Assembly (NCBI RefSeq): GCF_002737765.1
Contig: NZ_PEGG01000178.1
Span: forward strand, 1-5,831
Direction of reading: 5' to 3'
DNA: 5,831 bases
Source of the DNA: Caulobacter sp. B11
GTDB lineage: Bacteria > Pseudomonadota > Alphaproteobacteria > Caulobacterales > Caulobacteraceae
Of this stretch, positions 1-5,339 are shown in pieces. Position numbers and translations under genes: made by a program. The stretch's first letter is position 1; every line of letters begins with the position of its first letter. The notes under the pieces were generated by a model. The model was not told the origin of the DNA. It ran no database searches and saw only the letters and a program-made list of their open reading frames with translations.

Positions 1-1
1 G

Positions 2-49
2 CCGGAGGGGGTAGCGTGGCGCCGGGCCGTGAGACCCCCCTCAGTCCGG
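2..49. repeat. Possible degenerate copy of a C/G-tract palindromic repeat at the left edge
   Basis: The left edge reads CCGGAGGGGG (2-11). About 25 nt later there is CCCCCC (35-40) and TCCGG (45-49), an interrupted reverse complement. The opening GCCGGAGGGGGTAG resembles the inner arm of the better-preserved element at 207-324, which contains CGGAGGGGGA. It may be a decayed or truncated copy, but the window edge prevents a firm call. Confidence 0.25.
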
Positions 50-206
50 AGTTTATCCTCGGGCGGCCACTTCGCGCGACCCGGGGCGACAGCGCCACTA
101 AAGGGGGGCCTCTAGCGCGCCGCTCAGGGCTTCAGCGTCCGTCTGGAAGCGCGCACGCTCCAAGGCGGAGGGCGGCCAGGGGCCGCCCGCGCACAGGGCG
201 CCGGGT

Positions 207-324
207 AGATCCTCCCCCGGAAGGGGGAGGTGTCGCGCGAGCGACGGAGGGGGAAGTCGGCCGGCGTCGGGATCACGTCCCCCTCCGGCCCTCCGGGCCA
301 CCTCCCCCTTCAGGGGGAGGATCT
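207..324. repeat. 118-bp dyad-symmetric intergenic repeat (two ~50-nt units in inverted orientation)
   Basis: The element is a nested inverted repeat centred near 265. AGATCCTCCCCC (207-218) mirrors 313-324 exactly over 12 bp, GGGGGAGGTG (223-232) mirrors 299-308 over 10 bp, and CGGAGGGGGA (245-254) mirrors 278-287 over 10 bp. Each half also folds locally. The left half has CCTCCCCC/GGGGGAGG around GGAA, then GTCGC/GCGAC around a GCGA tetraloop (232-245). The right half has GGCCC/GGGCC around TCC (287-299), then CCTCCCCC/GGGGGAGG around TTCA (301-320). This is the layout of short palindromic intergenic repeats (REP/MITE-like) found in many copies in alphaproteobacteria. Copy number cannot be judged from one window. 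The repeat lies inside an otherwise gene-free stretch. Confidence 0.8.
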
Positions 325-903
325 GGAAAATGCGAGGCCTGCCCTTGTGACGGGAAGACGGTGAGTGGGTATCGGCCGCGCCCGATCCTCCGCGTGAGCC
401 AAAAAAACCCCAACAAATTCAACCATCTGAAACTTTCTCGCCCCCGCCCATCAGACGCGCCCAAACCGCTCCCATACTCAATCCCACCTGACGGCACGGG
501 AAGGGCGCTCGGCCGGCGACTGTAGCGGCTGTCAGGGGTGGTCGAGCGGGATCAGAGGGCGGGGGACGTAAACCCGCCCATCGGGGACTGGCCAAGGTCT
601 CCGCCCGTCCGAAGGTTCGCTCCGGGTCCCCGGGACCATCGTGGCTTGCAGCCCCAGGGCTGGGTCTGGTGTCGAAGGGGAACAGCCCGGGTGGGGCAAA
701 AGGCTGAACCAGGCCTGCGCGCCCCGGCCAGAGGGATAACGACCACGCGGAGCGTTCGTCCTCGTCGAAACGGTACTTCCAAACTCACAATCCGGGCGAG
801 GCCCGGGCGCTTCGCGACCCTTCCCATCCCCTCGCAGCCCAGGCGTGAGGTCGTCCGGTCGCGCCTGGCCCGGAAGGCCGTGCGTGCGCCAGCGTGCTTT
901 GCT
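325..903. other. Gene-free stretch; hairpin-rich from about 484
   Basis: Open frames run through this stretch on both strands, but none has recognisable protein character, a good ribosome site or a domain. It contains a locally AT-richer patch at about 400-435 with an A7 run. From about 484 it is dense in short inverted repeats: CCACCTGAC (484-492) with 531-541 (two-base bulge); GGGCGGG (557-563) with CCCGCCC (573-579); GGGGAC (583-588) with GTCTCC (597-602, one wobble); CAGCC (649-653) with GGCTG (658-662); and CCAGGCG (839-845) with CGCCTGG (862-868). I could not match it to RNase P RNA, tmRNA, SRP RNA, 6S RNA, a tRNA or rRNA. It may encode an unrecognised structured RNA, or it may simply be GC-rich spacer. 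Confidence 0.5.
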
Positions 904-928
904 GGAATCGAGATGAATCAACGACGTT
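904..928 (+). promoter_or_regulatory. EcfG (general stress sigma)-like promoter upstream of the kinase gene
   Basis: GGAAT (904-908), 16 bases, then CGTT (925-928). The alphaproteobacterial EcfG/SigT consensus is GGAAC with 16-17 bases before CGTT, so this matches 8 of 9 defined positions with correct spacing. Transcription would begin about 5-10 nt downstream and give a leader of about 110 nt before the GTG start at 1048. The motif faces a kinase of the class that often feeds the general stress response, which makes it more believable. A chance match remains possible: about one per 5 kb per strand at equal base frequencies. Confidence 0.4.
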
Positions 929-1035
929 AGACACTGGGGATGATATCCTTCCCGCGTTCATGTTTCACCGTCGGGTCGGACGCGCGTGGGCTTCGACCGA
1001 TATGGCTTTCGTTTCGCGGGCCTCTCGGCGCACCT

Positions 1036-1047
1036 GAAAGGCCTTTC
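1036..1047 (+). promoter_or_regulatory. Ribosome binding site of the kinase gene, inside a 12-bp perfect palindrome
   Basis: GAAAGG (1036-1041) lies 6 nt before the GTG at 1048 and is the best Shine-Dalgarno match near the 5' end of this reading frame, so it decides the start. It forms the left half of GAAAGGCCTTTC (1036-1047), a perfect palindrome touching the start codon. The upstream ATG at 940 has only GGGG directly against it and would add 36 residues with no domain character. Confidence 0.6.
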
Positions 1048-2103
1048 GTGGCCGATTCCGATTTTTCCACCCCGCTCGATGGCTCTGATCTGGCCTTCGC
1101 CCTGATTGAATCCTCGCAGGCCGCGGCGCTGCTGCTGAACGGAAATCTCGTCGTCGTGGCGGCCAGCGACTCGTTCTATCGCGCCTTCAAGCTGGACGCC
1201 GCCCAGGTGATCGGACGCATGGCGACCGATATCGGCCACGGCGAATGGGCCGTGCCGCAGCTGCGGTCGCTGCTCAACGCCACCGCCTCGGGATCGGCGG
1301 CCATCGACGCCTATGAGATGGACCTCAAGGGCGAGCACGGGGCCAATCGACGCCTGGTCCTGCACGCCCAGAAGCTGGACTATGGCCTTGAGGACGCGCC
1401 GGTCCGCCTCTTGCTGACCGTCATCGACGTCACCGCCGCGCGGGGCATCGAGAAGCTCAAGGATGAGTTGCTGCTCGGCAAGGCCGCCGCCCTCCAGGAG
1501 GTGGAGCACCGGGTCGCCAACAGTCTGCAGATCATCGCCAGCGTCATCCTGCAGAGCGCCAAGAAGGTGCAGTCCAAGGACGGCAAGGACCAACTGCGCG
1601 ACGCCCATCGTCACGTGATGTCGGTCGCGGCCCTGCAACAACAGCTGTCGACCTCGCGGATCGGCGAGGTGGCCTTGCGGCCCTATTTCGTCCAGCTGTG
1701 CGAGAGCCTTGGGGCCTCGATGATCCAGGATCATGACCGGGTCACCCTGACGGCCGATATCGATGGCAGCGTGGTCGATGCCAGCGTTTCGGTCAGCCTG
1801 GGCCTGCTGGTGACCGAACTGGCGATCAATTCGCTCAAGCATGCCTTTCCCAAGGGTCGAAAGGGCGCGATCGTCGTCGCCTACAGGGCCGAGCCGACCG
1901 GCTGGGTGCTCTGTGTGCGCGATGACGGCGTCGGCATGCCGGCCGACCCGGCCAAGGCCAAGCCGGGGCTGGGAACCAGCATCGTCCAGGCCCTGGCCAA
2001 GCAGTTGCAGGCCAAGGTCGAGGTGGTCGACAACCAGCCGGGAACCAAGGTCTCGATCATTCACACGGCCACTCAGCACCTGGCCGCTCAGCCGGCGGTT
2101 TGA
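1048..2103 (+). CDS. PAS-domain sensor histidine kinase, HisKA_2/HRXXN family
   Basis: A 351-residue sensor kinase that should autophosphorylate on His154 and pass the phosphate to a response regulator. There is no membrane segment or signal peptide, so it is probably cytosolic. Residues 15-130 look like a PAS fold ending in the usual DVT linker (127-129). It lacks the flavin-binding cysteine motif of LOV domains, so its ligand is unknown. The dimerisation/phosphoacceptor helix carries HRVANSLQ (154-161), the HRXXN signature. The ATPase domain has an N-box (TELAINSLKHAF, Asn261), a G1 box (RDDGVGMP, 291-298) and a G2 box (GLGTSIV, 307-313). The short lid is typical of this family. Start: GTG at 1048, preceded by GAAAGG; ATG 940 is an alternative. 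There is no cognate regulator, phyR, nepR or ecfG in the window. HRXXN kinases often act on PhyR in the general stress response. That role is inference here, helped by the EcfG-like promoter at 904. Confidence 0.88.
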   Translation: MADSDFSTPLDGSDLAFALIESSQAAALLLNGNLVVVAASDSFYRAFKLDAAQVIGRMATDIGHGEWAVPQLRSLLNATASGSAAIDAYEMDLKGEHGANRRLVLHAQKLDYGLEDAPVRLLLTVIDVTAARGIEKLKDELLLGKAAALQEVEHRVANSLQIIASVILQSAKKVQSKDGKDQLRDAHRHVMSVAALQQQLSTSRIGEVALRPYFVQLCESLGASMIQDHDRVTLTADIDGSVVDASVSVSLGLLVTELAINSLKHAFPKGRKGAIVVAYRAEPTGWVLCVRDDGVGMPADPAKAKPGLGTSIVQALAKQLQAKVEVVDNQPGTKVSIIHTATQHLAAQPAV

Positions 2104-2130
2104 TCGCGGCGCGGCTCGCCAGGTCGCGAT
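2103..2130 (+). other. Hairpin immediately after the kinase stop codon
   Basis: ATCGCG (2103-2108) and CGCGAT (2125-2130) are perfect inverted repeats, with a smaller GCG/CGC pairing inside (2109-2111 with 2117-2119). The stem begins at the last base of the TGA stop. No T-run follows, so it does not meet the usual picture of an intrinsic terminator. It could slow 3' exonuclease decay or act with Rho, or it may be incidental. Confidence 0.25.
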
Positions 2131-2132
2131 GA

Positions 2133-2285
2133 CCCGTTGCCTGAAACATGCCTCTAGAACCGGGACAAATCCCCAACGGGCGCACGAAATTGACGTTGAA
2201 GGCGGCTAATACGGGTGAATAGTCCACGCTGAGGCCTTTCCCGTTGGGCCGGTGTGAGCTAATCCCACCCCTCCTCTTCGAAAGG
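2133..2285 (+). promoter_or_regulatory. ilvD leader with competing inverted repeats
   Basis: CCCAACGGG (2172-2180) has a perfect 9-bp partner, CCCGTTGGG (2240-2248). The same 2174-2180 segment can instead pair with CCCGTTG at 2133-2139. Next to the right arm, CCTTTC (2235-2240) can pair with the ilvD ribosome site GAAAGG (2280-2285). This gives mutually exclusive foldings that could expose or hide the ribosome site. No leader peptide rich in Ile, Val or Leu codons is present: the one short frame with an ATG at 2148 encodes 24 ordinary residues. Classical attenuation therefore seems unlikely. The repeats could equally be a DNA operator. Function is inferred only. Confidence 0.35.
2190..2221 (+). 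promoter_or_regulatory. Weak candidate housekeeping promoter for ilvD
   Basis: TTGACG (2190-2195) is a good -35 match. Downstream, GCTAATAC (2205-2212) resembles the alphaproteobacterial -10 element GCTANAWC but sits too close (9 nt), while TGAATA (2216-2221) is a poorer -10 at 20 nt. Neither pair has ideal spacing, so only the -35 is convincing. It lies between the two arms of the 9-bp inverted repeat. Confidence 0.3.
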
Positions 2286-2286
2286 G
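2280..2286 (+). promoter_or_regulatory. Ribosome binding site of ilvD
   Basis: GAAAGGG lies 8 nt before the ATG at 2295 and fixes the start there. The in-frame ATG at 2244 falls inside the leader inverted repeat and would add 17 residues that do not belong to the family's N-terminus. Confidence 0.65.
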
Positions 2287-2294
2287 CGTGCGTC

Positions 2295-4025
2295 ATGACC
2301 AGGAAACCCGACGGCAGCTGGGACAAGTCCAAACTGCCCAGCCGGCATGTGACCGAAGGCCCGGCCCGCGCGCCGCACCGCTCCTATTATTACGCCATGG
2401 GCCTGGGCACCCGCGAGATCGCCCAGCCCTTCGTCGGCGTCGCCTCCTGCTGGAACGAGGCGGCCCCCTGCAACACCGCCCTGATGCGCCAGGCCCATGC
2501 GGTCTCGGTCGGGGTCAAGCAGGCCGGCGGCACGCCGCGCGAATTCTGCACCATCACCGTCACCGACGGCATCGCCATGGGCCATGAGGGCATGCGCAGC
2601 TCGCTGGTCAGCCGCGACGTGATCGCCGACTCGGTCGAGCTGACCATGCGCGGCCACGGCTATGACGCCCTGGTCGGCGTCGCCGGCTGCGACAAGAGCC
2701 TGCCCGGCATGATGATGGCCATGCTGCGCCTCAACGTGCCCAGCGTCTTCCTCTATGGCGGCTCCATCCTGCCGGGCCGCTTCGAGGGCCGCGACATCAC
2801 CGTCATGGACGTGTTCGAGGGCGTCGGGGCCTTCGCGGCCGGCAAGATGGACGAGAAGACCCTGTGCGAGCTGGAGAAGCACGCCTGTCCGTCGGACGGG
2901 GCCTGCGGCGGCCAGTTCACCGCCAACACCATGGCCTGCGTGTCGGAAGCCATCGGCCTGGCCCTGCCGCTGTCCTCGGCCCTGCCGGCGCCCTATCTCG
3001 ACCGCGACCAGTACGCCATCGCCTCGGGCGAGGCGGTGATGCGGCTGATCGAGCAGAACATCCGGCCGCGCGACATCTGCACCCGCAAGGCCTTCGAGAA
3101 CGCCGCCGTCGTCGTCGCCGCCACCGGCGGTTCGACCAACGGCGCCCTGCACCTGCCGGCCATGGCCCATGAGTGCGGCATCGAATTCACCCTCAAGGAC
3201 GTGGCCGAGATCGCCGCCCGCACCCCCTATATCGCCGACCTCAAGCCCGGCGGCCGCTATGTGGCCAAGGACATGGGCGAGGCCGGCGGCGTGCCGATGC
3301 TGCTGCGCACCCTGCTGGACGCCGGCCTGCTGCACGGCGACGTCATGACCGTGACCGGCAAGACCCTGGCCGAGAACCTGGCCGACGTCGTCTGGCGCGA
3401 CGACCAGGACGTGATCCGTCCCGTCTCCGATCCCCTGTCGCCGACCGGCGGCGTGGTCGGGCTCTGGGGCTCGCTGGCCCCCGAGGGCGGCATCGTCAAG
3501 GTGGCCGGCCTCAAGCACCAGGTGCACCGCGGCCCGGCCCGGGTGTTCGACGGCGAGCAGGCCTGTTTCGACGCGGTCGAGGCGCGCGACTACAAGGAAG
3601 GCGACGTCCTGGTCATCCGCTATGAAGGCCCCAAGGGCGGGCCGGGCATGCGCGAGATGCTGTCGACCACCGCCGCCATCTACGGCCAGGGCGTCGAGAA
3701 CATCGCCCTGATCACCGACGGCCGGTTCTCGGGAGCGACGCGCGGCCTGTGCATCGGCCATGTCGGGCCCGAGGCCGCCGCCGGCGGGCCGATCGCCCTG
3801 GTCCAGGACGGCGACATCATCAGCATCGACGCCACCAAGGGGACGATCGACCTGGAGGTTTCGCCCGAGGAGCTGGCCCGCCGCAAGGCCGACTGGACGC
3901 CGCGCACGACCAACTACAACAGCGGCGCGATCTGGAAGTTCGCCCAGCTGGTCGGCCCGGCCTATCTGGGGGCCACCACCCATCCGGGCGCGGCCGCCGA
4001 GACCCACGTCTACGCCGACATCTGA
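2295..4025 (+). CDS. ilvD: Dihydroxy-acid dehydratase
   Basis: A 576-residue cytosolic iron-sulfur enzyme (EC 4.2.1.9). It dehydrates 2,3-dihydroxy-isovalerate and 2,3-dihydroxy-3-methylvalerate to the keto acids that precede valine/leucine and isoleucine. It is full length for the IlvD/Edd family. Cluster ligands are Cys59 (APCN), Cys132 (GCDKSLPG) and Cys204 (DGACGGQF), the three-cysteine pattern of [2Fe-2S] dehydratases. Lys134 in CDK fits the modified metal-binding lysine, and Ser479 in GRFSGATRG fits the catalytic base. The stretch around DGIAMGHEGMRSSL (91-104) is typical of true IlvD rather than sugar-acid dehydratases or Edd. Start: ATG 2295, preceded by GAAAGGG. The gene is transcribed alone, 191 nt after the kinase gene, and ends convergent to the leftward genes. 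In Caulobacter crescentus, as I recall, ilvD depends on a divergently encoded LysR-type activator, IlvR; no ilvR is next to it here. Identity is near certain. Confidence 0.97.
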   Translation: MTRKPDGSWDKSKLPSRHVTEGPARAPHRSYYYAMGLGTREIAQPFVGVASCWNEAAPCNTALMRQAHAVSVGVKQAGGTPREFCTITVTDGIAMGHEGMRSSLVSRDVIADSVELTMRGHGYDALVGVAGCDKSLPGMMMAMLRLNVPSVFLYGGSILPGRFEGRDITVMDVFEGVGAFAAGKMDEKTLCELEKHACPSDGACGGQFTANTMACVSEAIGLALPLSSALPAPYLDRDQYAIASGEAVMRLIEQNIRPRDICTRKAFENAAVVVAATGGSTNGALHLPAMAHECGIEFTLKDVAEIAARTPYIADLKPGGRYVAKDMGEAGGVPMLLRTLLDAGLLHGDVMTVTGKTLAENLADVVWRDDQDVIRPVSDPLSPTGGVVGLWGSLAPEGGIVKVAGLKHQVHRGPARVFDGEQACFDAVEARDYKEGDVLVIRYEGPKGGPGMREMLSTTAAIYGQGVENIALITDGRFSGATRGLCIGHVGPEAAAGGPIALVQDGDIISIDATKGTIDLEVSPEELARRKADWTPRTTNYNSGAIWKFAQLVGPAYLGATTHPGAAAETHVYADI

Positions 4026-4055
4026 CGGCGGTTTTCGCCGGCCGGGTTGGCCGTC
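4024..4055 (+). terminator. Possible hairpin in the convergent ilvD / EF-hand gene gap
   Basis: GACGGC (4024-4029) and GCCGTC (4050-4055) are perfect inverted repeats around the ilvD stop. A competing small hairpin, CGGCG/CGCCG around GTTTT (4026-4040), lies inside. No T-run follows on either strand. It could end transcription with Rho or mark the boundary between convergent units, but it is not a canonical intrinsic terminator. Confidence 0.25.
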
Positions 4056-4079
4056 CAAGCGATGCGAAGGGGAGGCGGG

Positions 4080-4418
4080 CTAGTACCGCTTCTTCTTCGG
4101 ATCGTCCTTGATCGCCTTCTCGAAGCGGGCCTCGACGGACTGTTCGAAGCCGCTGGCCGGGACCAGCCGGCGGTCCATCGACAGGGCCCCCGGCGTCTCG
4201 GTCGAGGGGATCGCCGCCGCCGTCACCGCGGAGGCGGGACGCGGCACGGCGAGCTCCGGCGTATCGCGGGGCCGGGCGATCCACAGCGCGGCCTCCTCGC
4301 TGCTGACCACCCCGTCGAGATTGAGGTCAGCGGGCTTGAGGGCCAGGGTCTGGGCGAGGACCGGCAAGGGCGCCGCCAGGGCGAGGCCCGCGACCAGGGC
4401 GAACAGGCGAGACGTCAT
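4080..4418 (-). CDS. Small secreted protein with one EF-hand calcium-binding loop
   Basis: A 112-residue protein. Residues 1-22 are a clear Sec signal peptide: a positive residue at Arg4, a hydrophobic core rich in Ala and Leu, and a likely cut after VLA (20-22). Residues 31-42, DLNLDGVVSSEE, form a canonical 12-residue EF-hand loop with acidic or amide ligands at positions 1, 3 and 5, Gly at 6 and Glu at 12. Only one loop is visible, so it may pair with another copy or bind calcium weakly. The rest is Ala/Pro-rich, and the C-terminus is basic (DDPKKKRY). The ATG has GGAG seven bases upstream. It is the last gene of the leftward group, 62 nt after the membrane-anchored unknown, and converges on ilvD. 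It probably acts in the periplasm or outside the cell. The specific role is unknown. Confidence 0.8.
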   Translation of the reverse strand: MTSRLFALVAGLALAAPLPVLAQTLALKPADLNLDGVVSSEEAALWIARPRDTPELAVPRPASAVTAAAIPSTETPGALSMDRRLVPASGFEQSVEARFEKAIKDDPKKKRY

Positions 4419-4480
4419 GGGCGGGCTCCGGGGCTGATCCTGATCCTGAGCCCAGGGCGGATCGCAGGCAAGTCCCGGCG

Positions 4481-5286
4481 CTAGTCCTCATCCCCGTCGA
4501 ACGGCAGCTCCACCTGCGGGCCCCGCGGCGGACGCGCGGCCTTGGAGACCGGCTTGTAGGGGCGGTCGAGGTCGAGGTCGGCATCGCCGTCGGTCTCATC
4601 GTCCCACGGCGGATCGTCGGCGTCGGGGCCGTCGTCGATGTCGTCGAACAGCGGGGCGGTGGCGGGCGGCCTGGCGACGGCCGGCGCTGCGGCGGGCGGG
4701 CGACGCGTCACCTCGGGTTCCGGGCCGGCCGGGGCGGCGGGCGTCGGCGCCGCACGCGGAGCCAGGGGGCGGCGAACGATGGCCTCGGCTCTCGCCAGCC
4801 AGCGATTGGCCTCCTGGATGGCGTCGGCCGGCGAGCGGGCCTCGCGGTGCTGCTCGTCGCCGTTGAGCCAGAGGTCCAGCTCGAAGTCAGGATGGCGGGG
4901 ATCATCGAAGATCAGCCGCAGGGTCACCTGCTTGGCCTGCGACACCACCTGGTCGAGGGCGCGGCGGGGCTCGCCCCGGAACACCCGGCCGATCACCTGA
5001 CCGTCCACGGACAGCTCGGCCCCCATCAACTCGTCGATGCGATAGACCAGGCACCAGGCGCCGCTGTCCCAGGCCACGGCGGCCAGGTTCGAGGCGAAGG
5101 TGAAGCCCGCGCCGCGTCCCCGGCCCTTGGCCAGGATCACCACCTCGGGATCGCCCTTCAGCACGTGCCGCAGGGCCCGGCGGATGCCCGGTCCTCGTCG
5201 CTGAACCAGATGGCCGCGCTGCCCAGGAAGGTCACGGCCGACCCGGCGATGGTGACCAGCAAAAGGATGCGCCAGAACTCGCTCAT
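4481..5286 (-). CDS. Membrane-anchored protein of unknown function with acidic C-terminus; one frameshift near its start
   Basis: I do not recognise this family. The ATG at 5286 begins MSEFWRILLLVTIAG, and residues about 5-27 form a single membrane helix. After residue 33 the frame is lost and would stop 9 codons later. Adding one base in the GGG run at 5187-5189 (minus strand) restores IRRALRHVLKGDPEVV and an open frame to 4481, giving about 268 residues. The first intact start in the long frame is GTG 5164 (227 residues), which would lack the helix. The middle is a globular domain with FDDPRHPDFELDLWLN, then a short helical stretch (ANRWLARAEAIVRR), a Pro/Ala-rich linker, and a strongly acidic tail ending VELPFDGDED. 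Topology suggests an anchored protein with its body in the cytoplasm or periplasm. It lies 53 nt after xthA and 62 nt before the EF-hand gene, probably in one operon. The ribosome site at 5286 is weak. Confidence 0.7.
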
Positions 5287-5339
5287 GCGGTCAGGCTACC
5301 GAGAGTCCCGTGATCGCGACAGGGGGGCAGGACGCGAGG

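Noticed and set aside
98..301. 67-codon minus-strand frame ending in a plausible-looking helix
   Set aside because: Its start lies inside the repeat element, it has no ribosome site, and its ending matches no family I recognise.
16..525. Open frame of 169 codons on the + strand
   Set aside because: It runs straight through the palindromic repeat, is Arg/Pro/Gly-rich with no domain character, and has no convincing ribosome site. Long chance frames are expected at this GC content.
493..536. Cobalamin riboswitch-like words (GGGAAGG, GCGACTGTAGCGG, GTCAGG)
   Set aside because: Resembling words occur, but their order is wrong and the conserved segments that should lie between them and after GTCAGG are missing. 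No B12-related gene follows.
532..930. Overlapping open frames of about 130 codons on both strands
   Set aside because: Both strands are open over the same stretch, neither product has recognisable features, and the DNA is dominated by hairpins.
540..930. RNase P RNA or permuted tmRNA
   Set aside because: The RNase P universal motifs (GAAAGTCC and ACAGAA regions) are missing, and no tag-like reading frame with an AANDN-type start occurs on either strand.
940..1047. Upstream ATG start for the kinase (387 residues)
   Set aside because: Its GGGG directly abuts the ATG, the extra 36 residues look untranslated, and GTG 1048 has a correctly spaced GAAAGG.
2148..2222. 24-residue leader peptide as an ilv attenuator
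   Set aside because: It has only one Ile, no Val and three scattered Leu codons, and no terminator hairpin with a T-run follows. It does not look like a branched-chain attenuation leader.
2259..4058. 599-codon minus-strand frame opposite ilvD, and 373 codons opposite the kinase gene
   Set aside because: These are antisense shadows created by strong G/C third-position bias in the real genes. The products are low-complexity and rich in Gly, Ala, His and Asp.
4431..4453. GGGCT/AGCCC hairpin between the unknown gene and the EF-hand gene
   Set aside because: The stem is short with no T-run on the minus strand, and the loop is a TGATCC tandem. There is not enough to call a terminator or attenuator.
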